The translations under genes were made by a program, and so were the position numbers. A DNA stretch of 64,000 nucleotides, taken from CALITV01 sp964415795 (GTDB lineage: Bacteria; UBP6; UBA1177; JAKLFG01). The notes beneath the pieces were generated by a model, which was not told the DNA's origin, ran no database searches, and was given only the letters and a program-made list of their open reading frames with translations. The stretch lies in the NCBI GenBank assembly GCA_964415795.1, contig CAYQBN010000001.1, positions 62,001-126,000 on the forward strand, read 5' to 3'. Positions 19,507-27,246 of this stretch are shown one piece after another. Numbering within the stretch: position 1 is the first letter of the stretch; the number at the start of each line of letters is the position of its first letter.

Positions 19507-20096
19507 TCCTTAGAATCATCGCTTACGCGGCGGCCTTGCTTGCCGTCGCCTGCGCCACGAGCGCACCGGCCCCGAAACCGGCCCCCGACTACCGTGAAGC
19601 GGCCGCGACCTATCTCCCGCTCGCCGTCGGCTCCCAATGGGTTTATGAAGTCGATTATCTCGGCCAAAAAGGAGAAATGACGATCGAGATCGTACGACAG
19701 GAAGGCGACTGGTTCGTGGATAACCGCGGCGGCATGCTCTCGCACGACCGGCGCGGGATCCGCGATCGCGATCGGTATCTGCTCACCTTCCCCCTGCGGC
19801 AGGGAAGCAACTGGGTTTCGTTCCTTTCTCCATCGGAGCACGAAACGCGCACCATAGCCGCCACCGATGCTTCGGTCGAGACGCCCGCCGGGAAATTCAC
19901 GGGCGTCGCCGTCGTCGAAACGACGATTAAGGCTGCTCCCGACCGCATCTTGAAGTCCTACCACTACTTCGCGCCAAAGACCGGTATCGTCAAAATAGAG
20001 ACGTTCACCGAGGACGGCCAAGGGGGATCGCCGGTCCGCCAAACGACGACCGTTCTCAAGGGTTATCGTCCCGCGGGATCCGCCGCCGCAAAATAA
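19503..20096 (+). CDS. Small lipoprotein of unknown function
   Basis: 197 aa. The signal ends LLAVACATS (Cys18). After a short Pro/Ala linker the mature part is beta-rich: YLPLAVGSQWVYEVDYLGQKGEMTIEIV, then paired strands to LKGYRP. The opening resembles the small barrel-like domain of DUF3108-type periplasmic lipoproteins, but I do not assign a family. It overlaps lipB by 4 bp (ATGA) and ends convergently, overlapping the transporter gene by 41 bp. Confidence 0.75.
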   Translation: MILRIIAYAAALLAVACATSAPAPKPAPDYREAAATYLPLAVGSQWVYEVDYLGQKGEMTIEIVRQEGDWFVDNRGGMLSHDRRGIRDRDRYLLTFPLRQGSNWVSFLSPSEHETRTIAATDASVETPAGKFTGVAVVETTIKAAPDRILKSYHYFAPKTGIVKIETFTEDGQGGSPVRQTTTVLKGYRPAGSAAAK

Positions 20097-20937
20097 GGGC
20101 ACTTCCGCCGGTCACCAGAACAAGTCCGGGCAGGAACAGAGGCGACAACTCCTCTCCGAGGAACACGAGCGCAAGCCCTGTCGCGAGGAGCGGTTTTAAG
20201 AGGAACATCACCGATGCGGCGAACGGCCCGAGATCTTTCACTGTGCTCAAAAAGGTGAAGTATCCTATGCCGGTAACCGCAACGCCCACATAGAAGAAGG
20301 GAAACAGAAGGGACATCGAAGCAAACACCGCATGCGGGGGCAGGAGACCGGTACCTGATACCAAAAGAAATATCGCCGAGACGACGAGTCCGGCAAGAAA
20401 AGAAACGACATTAGCCGGGATCGGCGGTACCCGTTGCCCGATCGGCTTGTTGAAAAGCGTGTAAATGGCGAACAGGATCGCCGCTCCGAGCGCATAGAAG
20501 GCACCGATATTGAGACAAAAATCGCAACCGACCATCGTGAGCGCGATGCCGCCAAGGCCGATGACGATGCCGACAATCCGCCGCCACGAGAACGACTCTT
20601 CTCTCGTAACGAGCGCAAAGAGATAGACGAAGAGCGGATTGGTGCTCACGATGGTCGCAGCGGTCGCGGCGTTCCCCTCGCGTACTGCCAGTTGCAGAAG
20701 CGACATCGCGAGGAAGGTGTTGAGCACTCCGAGGAGCGAAAGCGAAATAAGATCTCGACGCGCTATCACAAATAACTCGCGCAGTTTTCCCTGCACGACG
20801 AGTACCACCAGCAGGAACAAGAACCCGATGCAGAACCGATGAAAGGTGAGTTGGAATGGATCCACCGTCCCCATGAGCGGCTTGCTCGCCACCTCCATCG
20901 AACTGAACAAGAGAAGCGTCACGAAGAAGGAGAGCAC
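20056..20937 (-). CDS. EamA/DMT-family transporter
   Basis: 293 aa with ten membrane helices in two EamA repeats (~1-135 and ~145-285), for example SKPLMGTVDPFQLTFHRF and AILFAIYTLFNKPIG. Members export amino acids, nucleobases or other small metabolites. Translation starts at a GTG, supported by GGAGGTATC six bases upstream. The substrate cannot be inferred; the MFS and biotin genes upstream on the same strand are 60 bp away. Confidence 0.85.
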   Translation of the reverse strand: MLSFFVTLLLFSSMEVASKPLMGTVDPFQLTFHRFCIGFLFLLVVLVVQGKLRELFVIARRDLISLSLLGVLNTFLAMSLLQLAVREGNAATAATIVSTNPLFVYLFALVTREESFSWRRIVGIVIGLGGIALTMVGCDFCLNIGAFYALGAAILFAIYTLFNKPIGQRVPPIPANVVSFLAGLVVSAIFLLVSGTGLLPPHAVFASMSLLFPFFYVGVAVTGIGYFTFLSTVKDLGPFAASVMFLLKPLLATGLALVFLGEELSPLFLPGLVLVTGGSALILRRRIPRDDNP

Positions 20938-20997
20938 GATACCTCCGTCACAAACCGCGCCACCATAGCGGAAATGGCCCCCGCTGGCAAGAAGTTG

Positions 20998-22197
20998 TCA
21001 GAAAGAGCCGGACCGACTGCGTCCCTTCACCGCGAACCAGAGGGTGCCGAGCGCGCCGAAGGCGGCGGCGGTGAAGAGGTTCGCTTCGGGAGATACCTGC
21101 CAGAGGAAGGCACCGGCGAAGGCCGAGAGCGAGACGACGGTGTCGCGGACGAGGTAGTAACTGCCGAAGGTGGTCGCCTTCTTCCCTTCGGGGGCGAGGT
21201 CCATGATGAGCGCCTTGCGGGTCGGTTCGCCGAACTCCTTGAGACCGCGCACGATGAAGGCGACGACGAGCATCCCGAAGCCGGTCGAGAAATAGAGGAT
21301 CACGGGGAACATCGTGAAGTTGAAGAAGGTTATCACGACGAGCGGCTTCTTTTCTCCCTTGTCGGCGAGGTAGGCGACGGGAATGTAGATGAGGAGCGCC
21401 GTCACCATCTCTATCGCCGTGAGGATGCCGAACTCGGTGCCGCTGACCCGGGCGCCGGCAGGATGCTGCATCGCCCAGATGGCAAGGTAAGCATAGGGTA
21501 TCTGTTCGCAAAAACGCACGAGGATGTCGGAAACGAGAAGCGCCTTGAGTTCCTTAGGCATACCGTTCACGAGCACCCAGAAGCCCTCCGAAGAGGGATC
21601 TTTTTCTTTCTTTTGCTCTTCGATCAATGCCTGTTGGAGCACGAGCGCGAGCGCCGCAAGGAGAAACGCGACGGTAAACGAAAGACGCACCCCGGTCGTC
21701 ACGCCGTAAAGGTCGATGAGCACCCCGCCAAGCACCGGCCCGAGCGCCATCGGGATCCGCCGGACGAGCGAGTGGAGCGACACCCCCATCGTGCGCTTGT
21801 TCTTGGGGAGCACCGTCGAGACGACCTCCATCGTGGCAGGAAGCGACAGCGCCGTCCACGAAATGAAGAAGAGCGAGCCGACGATGACGGCCACCCAGTA
21901 AGGGAAGACGATTACTATGAGGAACCCGAACATCGCGACGAGGTTGAAGAGCGCAAGCGCCCGTTTGTAGCCGAGTCGGTCGGTGAGCCAGCCGCCGGGA
22001 TATGAGTAGAGCGCCGAGAGGAGGTTGTCGAGGCCGTTCAGGAATCCGGGAATGAGCGGCGAGGCGCCGAGCGCGATGAGGTAGAGCGGGAGGAATCGTT
22101 CCCCCATCTTCTCGCCGAGCCCGACGAGGATCGCCATGAGGAGGAGACCCGCCATGCTCCGCCGGAGACCGAGGAATGAGACTATCCGCGAGAACAT
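20998..22197 (-). CDS. Major facilitator superfamily transporter
   Basis: 399 aa, twelve predicted membrane helices. The loop between helices 2 and 3 reads YPGGWLTDRLGYKRAL, the MFS signature G-x-L-x-D-R-x-G-x-R/K. A central cytoplasmic loop (EEQKKEKDPSSEGF) separates the halves. The start has an AGGAG site, and bioB ends 12 bp upstream, so this is likely the distal gene of the thiF-thiS-bioB unit. Exporter or importer cannot be decided. Confidence 0.88.
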   Translation of the reverse strand: MFSRIVSFLGLRRSMAGLLLMAILVGLGEKMGERFLPLYLIALGASPLIPGFLNGLDNLLSALYSYPGGWLTDRLGYKRALALFNLVAMFGFLIVIVFPYWVAVIVGSLFFISWTALSLPATMEVVSTVLPKNKRTMGVSLHSLVRRIPMALGPVLGGVLIDLYGVTTGVRLSFTVAFLLAALALVLQQALIEEQKKEKDPSSEGFWVLVNGMPKELKALLVSDILVRFCEQIPYAYLAIWAMQHPAGARVSGTEFGILTAIEMVTALLIYIPVAYLADKGEKKPLVVITFFNFTMFPVILYFSTGFGMLVVAFIVRGLKEFGEPTRKALIMDLAPEGKKATTFGSYYLVRDTVVSLSAFAGAFLWQVSPEANLFTAAAFGALGTLWFAVKGRSRSGSF

Positions 22198-22209
22198 CGG
22201 TCTCTTCTC

Positions 22210-23181
22210 CTATTCTGGAACCGGCCTCAGACCGAGGTTCGCGAGCAGTTTGAGGTCATCGTCGGGACGGCGCCCCTTGACGGTGAGGAGATCACCGGTG
22301 ATCACCGAATTGGCCCCCGAAAGAAAAACGAGCGCCTGATCGCCACCGAAGACCTCGAGCCGGCCGCCACCCACCTTGATATCCTTATCCGGGAGAACGA
22401 ACCGGGCGAGGGCGATCAGTTTCATCGCCTCCCAGAGATCGAACGGCGGCAAATGGCCGACCGGCGTTCCGGGAATCGGCACGAGGAAGTTGAGCGGTAC
22501 CGAGGCAGGAGAAAGTTCCCGTATCTCGAACAAAAGGTCTATCCGATCGTCGGGAGACTCCCCAACGCCAAAGATCCCGCCGACGCAGATTTCGAGTCCT
22601 ACCTCTTTCGCGGCGCGCACCGTCGCGACGCGCTCATCGTAGGTGTGGGTCGAGCAGAGTTTCGGGAAGAAGCGACGCGACACCTCGAGGTTGTGATGGT
22701 AGCGCCGCAGTCCCGCCGCCTTGAGTCGCAGAAGGTCTTCCGTGCCGAGGATGCCGAGTGAGGCGCACCGCTTCACCGGTACCTTCTCCTCGGCAAACCG
22801 CTGGAGCGTCTTGGCGACGCGGTCAACCTCTTCACCCGTCAGCGCCCGCCCCGAGGTAACGATGCCGAAGAACGCGGCGACCGAGGCATCTTTTCGGGCG
22901 GCCGCAACGAGTTCCGTCGGCTCCTTGAGCGGCCACTCGGCAATCGTCGTCGCATGGTGCGCCGACTGGGCACAGAAGATGCAGTCCTCGGGACAGCGAC
23001 CGCTCTTGGCGTTCACGATGGCGCAGAGCACCGCCGTGTCGCCCTTGAAGCGGCGTCGCACCCGGGAAGCGGCCTGCACAAGATCAGGCAGCGACTCGCG
23101 CGGCAACGAGAGCACCACCTGCGCATCCTCGCGGCTCAGAGGCTCGGTGCGGAGCGCCTTCTCCGTTATCGTCGCGAGCAT
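22210..23181 (-). CDS. bioB: Biotin synthase
   Basis: 323 aa. This radical-SAM enzyme inserts sulfur into dethiobiotin. The SAM-cluster cysteines are C63, C67 and C70 (GRCPEDCIFCAQS), preceded by LCAIVNAKSG. Downstream are the conserved YHHNLEVSRRFFPKLCSTHTYDER, CVGGIFGVGES and the C-terminal GANSVITGDLLTVKG. It lies one base after the thiS-like stop and before the MFS gene. No other biotin gene is in the window. Co-transcription with a sulfur-carrier gene and its activating enzyme is unusual, and may reflect shared sulfur or Fe-S regulation. Confidence 0.97.
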   Translation of the reverse strand: MLATITEKALRTEPLSREDAQVVLSLPRESLPDLVQAASRVRRRFKGDTAVLCAIVNAKSGRCPEDCIFCAQSAHHATTIAEWPLKEPTELVAAARKDASVAAFFGIVTSGRALTGEEVDRVAKTLQRFAEEKVPVKRCASLGILGTEDLLRLKAAGLRRYHHNLEVSRRFFPKLCSTHTYDERVATVRAAKEVGLEICVGGIFGVGESPDDRIDLLFEIRELSPASVPLNFLVPIPGTPVGHLPPFDLWEAMKLIALARFVLPDKDIKVGGGRLEVFGGDQALVFLSGANSVITGDLLTVKGRRPDDDLKLLANLGLRPVPE

Positions 23182-23182
23182 T

Positions 23183-23383
23183 CTACCCCCCGTGCGACAG
23201 GTGGAACACCGTCACCTGTGCCCCGTCGGGGATCGTGAAGGTCTCGTACTGTTCCTTCGGCACGAGCGTCCCGTTCACCGTCACCGTGATGAGTTTGTAA
23301 GTGTAGTTCATCGCGGTGAGGACATCGCGCACCGTCATGCCCTCTTTCCAGTCGAGTTTGTCGCGGTTGTTGACCGTTATCAT
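23183..23383 (-). CDS. thiS: ThiS/MoaD-like sulfur carrier protein
   Basis: 66 aa, beta-grasp type: MITVNNRDKLDWKEGMTVRD, LITVTVNGTLVPKEQY, then IPDGAQVTVFHLSHGG. The C-terminal Gly-Gly is the residue pair that is adenylated and thiocarboxylated in this family. The ending SHGG differs from the usual VGGG. The start has AAAGGAGG seven bases upstream and overlaps the thiF stop by 4 bp, so carrier and activating enzyme are translationally coupled. It may serve thiamine, molybdopterin or cysteine synthesis; no thiG or thiH is present here. Confidence 0.88.
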   Translation of the reverse strand: MITVNNRDKLDWKEGMTVRDVLTAMNYTYKLITVTVNGTLVPKEQYETFTIPDGAQVTVFHLSHGG

Positions 23384-23976
23384 CGAGAACCTCCTTTCGC
23401 CATAAGCAACGCTATCGCCTCGTTCGCCTCGAGCGCCGCGGCAAGCATGACACGCGCCGCACAGAGCCCCTCCCCCATGTCCGACACCCCATCGCCGACC
23501 ATGACGATGTTGCCTGACCGCCGCACCTGTATCGCCTCGCTTTTCCCGTAGCCGGCAAGACCGCTCGCACAGACGATCGGCCGATCGGGGTAGGCGGCGC
23601 ACCACGCCTCGATGAGCCACTCCTTCGCATCGGCGCGATCGAACGCCTCGACGAGAAGGTCGCACGGAGCGAAGAACGAAGCGACCGTGTCCCGCGTGAG
23701 CTTCACCTCATGCACTACGAGGTTCACCGCCGGATGTATCGCCTTCAGATGAGCCGCGAGGGCAGAGGCTTTCGGTTTGCCGATGTCGCTTTGGAAAAAA
23801 AACTGCCGATTGAGATTCGACGCCTCGACACGATCAAAATCGACGAGGACAAGCCTGCCGACACCCGCCCGGGTAAGCAACATCGCGGCATTCGAACCAA
23901 GCCCCCCACAGCCGGCGACCCCGACGGTCGCGCGACTCAAGATCTCGGTCATTCCGGGAACATTACGCGAAAACAT
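23380..23976 (-). CDS. thiF: ThiF-family (E1-like) sulfur-carrier adenylyltransferase
   Basis: 198 aa, the short ThiF family 2 form. The nucleotide loop is GCGGLGSN (22-29), followed by the acidic strand LVLVDFDRVEASNLNRQ with the conserved Asp and Arg. The family activates the C-terminal glycine of ThiS-like carriers by adenylation so that sulfur can be loaded. It is coupled to the thiS-like gene and divergent from a second thiS-like gene followed by cysteine synthase. Its promoter overlaps the inverted repeat at 24020. Confidence 0.9.
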   Translation of the reverse strand: MFSRNVPGMTEILSRATVGVAGCGGLGSNAAMLLTRAGVGRLVLVDFDRVEASNLNRQFFFQSDIGKPKASALAAHLKAIHPAVNLVVHEVKLTRDTVASFFAPCDLLVEAFDRADAKEWLIEAWCAAYPDRPIVCASGLAGYGKSEAIQVRRSGNIVMVGDGVSDMGEGLCAARVMLAAALEANEAIALLMAKGGSR

Positions 23977-23997
23977 CGGGGTATCCTCTCAAAAAAG

Positions 23998-24024
23998 TTG
24001 ACTTCGCTTTTCATTTCATACTAT
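23998..24024 (+). promoter_or_regulatory. Promoter for the thiS-like/cysK/rrf2 operon
   Basis: TTGACT (23998-24003) and TACTAT (24019-24024) with a 15-bp spacer. The -10 overlaps the left arm of the inverted repeat at 24020-24039. Confidence 0.5.
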
Positions 24025-24042
24025 TCTTGTATGAATAGTCAA
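24015..24042 (-). promoter_or_regulatory. Promoter for the thiF/thiS-like/bioB unit
   Basis: On the minus strand TTGACT (24042-24037) and TATGAA (24020-24015) with a 16-bp spacer. The spacer is filled by the inverted repeat, so a bound protein would block RNA polymerase. Confidence 0.5.
24020..24039. promoter_or_regulatory. Inverted repeat: candidate operator for the Rrf2-family regulator
   Basis: ACTATTC and GAATAGT are perfect 7-bp arms around a 6-bp spacer (TTGTAT). It lies between divergent sulfur genes and overlaps both predicted promoters. The downstream operon ends with an Rrf2-family regulator, and such regulators bind AT-rich palindromes near their own promoters. Confidence 0.65.
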
Positions 24043-24060
24043 GTTTGCGGGAGATTTTTC

Positions 24061-24261
24061 ATGCGCATCATCCTCAACGGCACCGAGCACCAGACGACAG
24101 CGAGGAATGTGACGGAACTTCTCGCAGGACTTACCATTGACCGTGAGCAGTTCCTCGCCGTGTCGCGCAATGGTGCCATCGTCAAGCGGACCGAATGGGA
24201 GGCCACCCCGCTTGCCGAAGGAGACCACATAGACATTCTCACCATTGTCGGAGGAGGCTGA
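24061..24261 (+). CDS. ThiS-like sulfur carrier protein (second copy, next to cysK)
   Basis: 66 aa with a beta-grasp pattern: MRIILNGTEHQTTARNVTELL, LAVSRNGAIVKRTEW and EGDHIDILTIVGGG. It ends in the classical GGG of ThiS, needed for C-terminal thiocarboxylate formation. It has the same length as the carrier at 23183 but little identity, so the two are distant paralogues. GGGAG precedes the ATG; an in-frame ATG at 24031 lies inside the operator and lacks a site. The cysteine synthase starts two bases after its stop, which suggests a CysO-like role as sulfur donor for cysteine synthesis. Confidence 0.88.
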   Translation: MRIILNGTEHQTTARNVTELLAGLTIDREQFLAVSRNGAIVKRTEWEATPLAEGDHIDILTIVGGG

Positions 24262-24262
24262 G

Positions 24263-25207
24263 ATGGCAGAGCACAAAGGCACGGGAGCACCCCGCATCCA
24301 TGAATCCATCCTTGACCTTATCGGCGCGACGCCGCTTGTCAAGTTACGGAAGATGAGCGAAGAGACCGGCGCCACGGTCGTCGCCAAGATCGAGGCATTC
24401 AACCCGCTCCACTCGGTCAAGGACCGCATCGCACTCGGGATGATCGAAGCGGCGGAGCGCGAGGGGCGCATCAAGCCGGGCGACACCCTCGTCGAGCCGA
24501 CGAGCGGCAACACCGGCATCGGGCTCGCCTTCGTCGCGGCGGTCAAGGGCTACAAACTGGTACTCACGATGCCCGAGACAATGTCCGTCGAGCGGCGCAA
24601 ACTGCTCAAGGTCTTCGGCGCCGAACTCGTCCTCACTCCGGGCGAGAAAGGGATGCGCGGAGCGGTCGAGCGGGCCGAGCAACTCGTCAAGGAGCGCCCC
24701 GGAACCGTGATGCTCCAGCAGTTCGAGAACCCGGCGAATCCGGCCTTTCACCGCCGCACGACCGCCGAGGAGATCTGGCGCGACACCGCCGGCATGGTGG
24801 ACATCTTCGTTGCCGGTGTCGGCACCGGCGGCACGATCACCGGCGTCGGCACGGTGCTCAAAGAACGCAAGCCCTCGGTGAAGATCGTCGCGGTCGAACC
24901 GGCCGACAGCCCCGTCCTCTCGGGGGGAAAACCGGGGCCACACAAGATACAGGGAATCGGCGCCGGATTCGTTCCCAAGGTGCTCGACCGGACCATCATC
25001 GACGAGATCCTCACCGTGACGACCGACGAATCCTTCGCCGAAGCGCGCAGGGCGGCGAAAGAGGAGGGCATCTTCTGCGGCATCTCCTCCGGTGCGGCAC
25101 TGTCGGCGGCGCAGCGGATCGCCTCACGGCCTGAAAATAAAGGAAAACTCATCGTCGTCCTCATTCCCGACACCGGCGAACGCTACCTTTCTACACCACA
25201 TCTTTGA
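24263..25207 (+). CDS. cysK: Cysteine synthase (O-acetylserine sulfhydrylase family)
   Basis: 314 aa, normal length. It is a fold-type II PLP enzyme with the lysine motif FNPLHSVKDR (Lys53), the substrate loop EPTSGNTGIGLAF, the PLP-phosphate loop GVGTGGTITG and the C-terminal SSGAALSAAQ. It replaces the acetyl (or phosphate) group of activated serine with sulfur. CysK uses sulfide; relatives that work with a ThiS-like carrier use a protein thiocarboxylate. The gene sits between such a carrier and an Rrf2 regulator, behind a strong GGAGGAGG site. Sequence alone does not decide the sulfur donor. Confidence 0.95.
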   Translation: MAEHKGTGAPRIHESILDLIGATPLVKLRKMSEETGATVVAKIEAFNPLHSVKDRIALGMIEAAEREGRIKPGDTLVEPTSGNTGIGLAFVAAVKGYKLVLTMPETMSVERRKLLKVFGAELVLTPGEKGMRGAVERAEQLVKERPGTVMLQQFENPANPAFHRRTTAEEIWRDTAGMVDIFVAGVGTGGTITGVGTVLKERKPSVKIVAVEPADSPVLSGGKPGPHKIQGIGAGFVPKVLDRTIIDEILTVTTDESFAEARRAAKEEGIFCGISSGAALSAAQRIASRPENKGKLIVVLIPDTGERYLSTPHL

Positions 25208-25216
25208 GGAGAACTG

Positions 25217-25642
25217 ATGCGGCTCTCGACGAAAGTCCGCTACGGGATGCGCGCGATGGTCGAACTCGCGCGGCAGTCGAACGGCGAACCGGTCCTTTTG
25301 CGCACCATCGCCGAGAGACAGCACCTTCCCGAAAAGTACCTCGAACATCTCTTCACCCACCTTCGCACCGCGGGGCTCGTTACGAGCGAGCGGGGCGCCC
25401 GCGGTGGCTACCGGCTCGCCCGCCCCGCCGACAAGATCACTGCACTCGACATCTACGCTGCCCTCGACGGCGAACTCGAACTTATCTCCTGCGCCGAGCA
25501 CCCTTCCCAGTGCGCCTACGCCGAAGATTGCGCCACCATAACCCTCTGGCGCGAACTGGGAGCGGCGATCCGCGCCGTACTCGAAAAAAGGACGCTCAAG
25601 GACCTCGCCGCCGCTGACCACGGAGGGATGTACTTTATCTAG
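25217..25642 (+). CDS. Rrf2-family transcriptional regulator with three Cys (IscR/CymR-like)
   Basis: 141 aa. The winged helix-turn-helix starts MRLSTKVRYGMRAMVELA and includes the recognition region AERQHLPEKYLEHLF and the wing ERGARGGYRLARP. Cys92, Cys99 and Cys105 (C-x6-C-x5-C) match the Fe-S ligands of IscR-type members, so it may sense Fe-S or sulfur status. It ends the thiS-like/cysK operon, and the inverted repeat before that operon is the likely binding site. This makes it a candidate autoregulator of both divergent sulfur units. Confidence 0.92.
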   Translation: MRLSTKVRYGMRAMVELARQSNGEPVLLRTIAERQHLPEKYLEHLFTHLRTAGLVTSERGARGGYRLARPADKITALDIYAALDGELELISCAEHPSQCAYAEDCATITLWRELGAAIRAVLEKRTLKDLAAADHGGMYFI

Positions 25643-25724
25643 TCTCAAAACAAGTCGATTCTCGGCTAATTTGGGAAACTAGAACCTTATACTCCGGCAA
25701 ATCAAGAAGGAAGACAAACGCGCC

Positions 25725-25799
25725 ATGATCCTCACTATCACCGCCGAGGGGCACAAGGTGCTTGCCGACCTTCAAGGGACCGTTGACTTTCTCCGGTAA
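25725..25799 (+). CDS. Possible small ORF (24 aa), may be a gene remnant
   Basis: It starts ATGATCCTC and ends ...QGTVDFLR-stop, with a weak AAGGAAG 14 bases upstream. Its last codons are the left copy of a 25-bp repeat found again at 26847; that copy also reads GTVDFFR-stop, and two of the three differences are synonymous. This suggests the end of a duplicated or broken gene rather than a functional peptide. Confidence 0.2.
   Translation: MILTITAEGHKVLADLQGTVDFLR
25774..25798 (+). repeat. 25-bp direct repeat, left copy
   Basis: It matches 26847-26871 at 22 of 25 positions. The two copies lie 1,073 bp apart and bracket the AT-rich lipoprotein gene. Confidence 0.6.
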
Positions 25800-25842
25800 A
25801 GCAGTACCCTGATACTACCGTTCACTGGGGAAGGATGATGCC

Positions 25843-26817
25843 ATGAAATTCTTCTTCGTCGTCTTCGCACTTACGGAGTTGCTTGTCGTCGGGTGTGGTG
25901 CCAAAGTCATATCCGAGAAAGACAACGATGTTGTACCCGACACCGATGTTGTTGCCTCGTGTGGTAATGGTGTAGTAGATGTTGCGGAGGTGTGCGAACC
26001 AAACGACACCAAAGACTGCACGACAATAGACGCTACGCTATATGCCTCGGGAAAGGCGATTTGTAAAAATGATTGCTCGGGATGGAACACCGTTACTTGC
26101 GAAGAGATAGAAGCCGAGGACGATACCGTAGCCGAGGACGATAACATTGGCCCCGATGTTGACTCCACTTATACAAACAGTGACCTATATGCTTGGTGGA
26201 AACTCGACAACAGCGGACTTGACTCAATAGGTACAAAAGACACTTTTACTGGCACTGGGCTTACCTACTATGAAGATGTGCGCGATCCGAATGCAGGGTA
26301 TTCGGCAAATGGCGTTGCAAATTATTCTATAGACATAAATTTCTTTTTAGATATGGAGTATGGATTCTCTATTTCCGCATGGGTTAAGTATACAGATGCC
26401 ACTAACAGCGCGGTCCTTACTTGGACAGATGGGGAACCGGGAAATGACACGAATGCGATTATTATAGACAGTTACACAATAAGAGTAATGACACCCTTTG
26501 GCGCGGCTGGGCAATGGCAACATATAAATCAACCGGATTTTGCAGCTGGGGTCTGGTATCACTACGCGGTGACATATGATATAAATAACATTTTTAAGGT
26601 TTATGTTGACGGACAATTAGTCTACGAAAAGGACATTACTACAGCAGAACATATGCCGGTGTTCACAGAGGTAAAACAGTTCATTATAGGCATGATTTAC
26701 CTTACGCCCAATCATTATTCGTATTATTCCCACATTGATGATGTTATGATATTCAAAAAGGTACTTTCGGATCTAGAGGTAACCGCCCTTTATTATGAGG
26801 GGCTTGACGGCTACTAG
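25843..26817 (+). CDS. Lipoprotein with acidic/Cys-rich linker and LamG-like (concanavalin-fold) domain
   Basis: 324 aa. The signal ends VVGC (Cys18). Residues ~24-115 hold acidic segments (EKDNDVVPDTDVV, EAEDDTVAEDDNIGPDVD) around a small Cys-rich part (CGNGVVDVAEVCEPNDTKDC). Residues ~120-320 look like a LamG/jellyroll domain: LYAWWKLDNSGLDSIGTKD, FSISAWVKYTD, WYHYAVTYDINNIFKVYVDGQLVYEKDI and HIDDVMIFKKVLSDLEVTALY. Such domains bind carbohydrate or mediate surface adhesion. The C-terminal half is clearly more AT-rich than the genes around it and is flanked by direct repeats, which points to acquisition. Confidence 0.8.
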   Translation: MKFFFVVFALTELLVVGCGAKVISEKDNDVVPDTDVVASCGNGVVDVAEVCEPNDTKDCTTIDATLYASGKAICKNDCSGWNTVTCEEIEAEDDTVAEDDNIGPDVDSTYTNSDLYAWWKLDNSGLDSIGTKDTFTGTGLTYYEDVRDPNAGYSANGVANYSIDINFFLDMEYGFSISAWVKYTDATNSAVLTWTDGEPGNDTNAIIIDSYTIRVMTPFGAAGQWQHINQPDFAAGVWYHYAVTYDINNIFKVYVDGQLVYEKDITTAEHMPVFTEVKQFIIGMIYLTPNHYSYYSHIDDVMIFKKVLSDLEVTALYYEGLDGY

Positions 26818-27125
26818 ATCGGCCTCGTTTTCTTTCACCGCACCCTAAGGGACGGTTGATTTTTTCCGGTAGCACGACTAAAGATAGTTTTCCTCATCTC
26901 TACGCACGCACAAAACCACTGTACTATCTACGATGAGAATTATTATAAGGGCGCGTGAGGGAAGACTACTTGCGCCAGATTCGGCTACTGACCCGACCAC
27001 CGGCGAAATCATCCCAAGAGAATATCGGGCGAGAAAAAACAGTAACTAAAACCACTGCCCGGAAGGTGCCAACCTTCACCGACGAAATGCTGCCTCTGTG
27101 AGTAAATAGCGAGTAAATAAAGAAT
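26818..27125. other. Intergenic stretch between the LamG lipoprotein and the tRNA cluster
   Basis: About 350 bp without a clear gene. It holds the right copy of the 25-bp repeat and a 38-codon ATG frame at 26933-27049 (begins MRIIIRAREGRLLAP, ends RARKNSN) that lacks a ribosome site and may be chance. The right end carries the tRNA terminator. I see nothing else here. Confidence 0.5.
26847..26871 (+). repeat. 25-bp direct repeat, right copy
   Basis: Partner of 25774-25798, with three mismatches. The same reading frame gives GTVDFFR-stop here and GTVDFLR-stop in the left copy. Confidence 0.6.
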
Positions 27126-27155
27126 GGGGGTCAGTCCGCTCTGGGACCAACCCCC
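27115..27155 (-). terminator. Intrinsic terminator of the three-tRNA transcript
   Basis: On the minus strand a stem with GGGGGT and ACCCCC arms, extended by partial pairing inside, is followed by ATTCTTTATTTA. It begins 10 bp after the encoded CCA of tRNA-Arg. Confidence 0.6.
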
Positions 27156-27164
27156 GTTGAAAGC

Positions 27165-27241
27165 TGGCGCGCCCGAGAGAACTCGAATCTCTAGCCTTCT
27201 GATCCGTAGTCAGATGCTCTATCCAATTGAGCTACGGGCGC
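27165..27241 (-). tRNA. tRNA-Arg(ACG)
   Basis: 77 nt including an encoded CCA. The acceptor stem is GCGCCCG/CGGGCGC with discriminator G; the anticodon loop CTACGGA gives ACG; the T arm is AGAGA-TTCGAGT-TCTCT. Its A34 needs deamination to inosine by TadA, which is encoded at 57614. Confidence 0.95.
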
Positions 27242-27246
27242 GTAAG

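Noticed and set aside
25783..25816. TTGACT...GATACT before the LamG lipoprotein as a promoter
   Set aside because: The spacer is 22 bp, too long for a standard sigma-70-type promoter, and TTGACT lies inside the 25-bp repeat.
26933..27049. 38-codon ATG frame before the tRNA cluster
   Set aside because: No ribosome site, no promoter and no recognised motif; open frames of this length occur by chance, so it is only mentioned in the intergenic entry.
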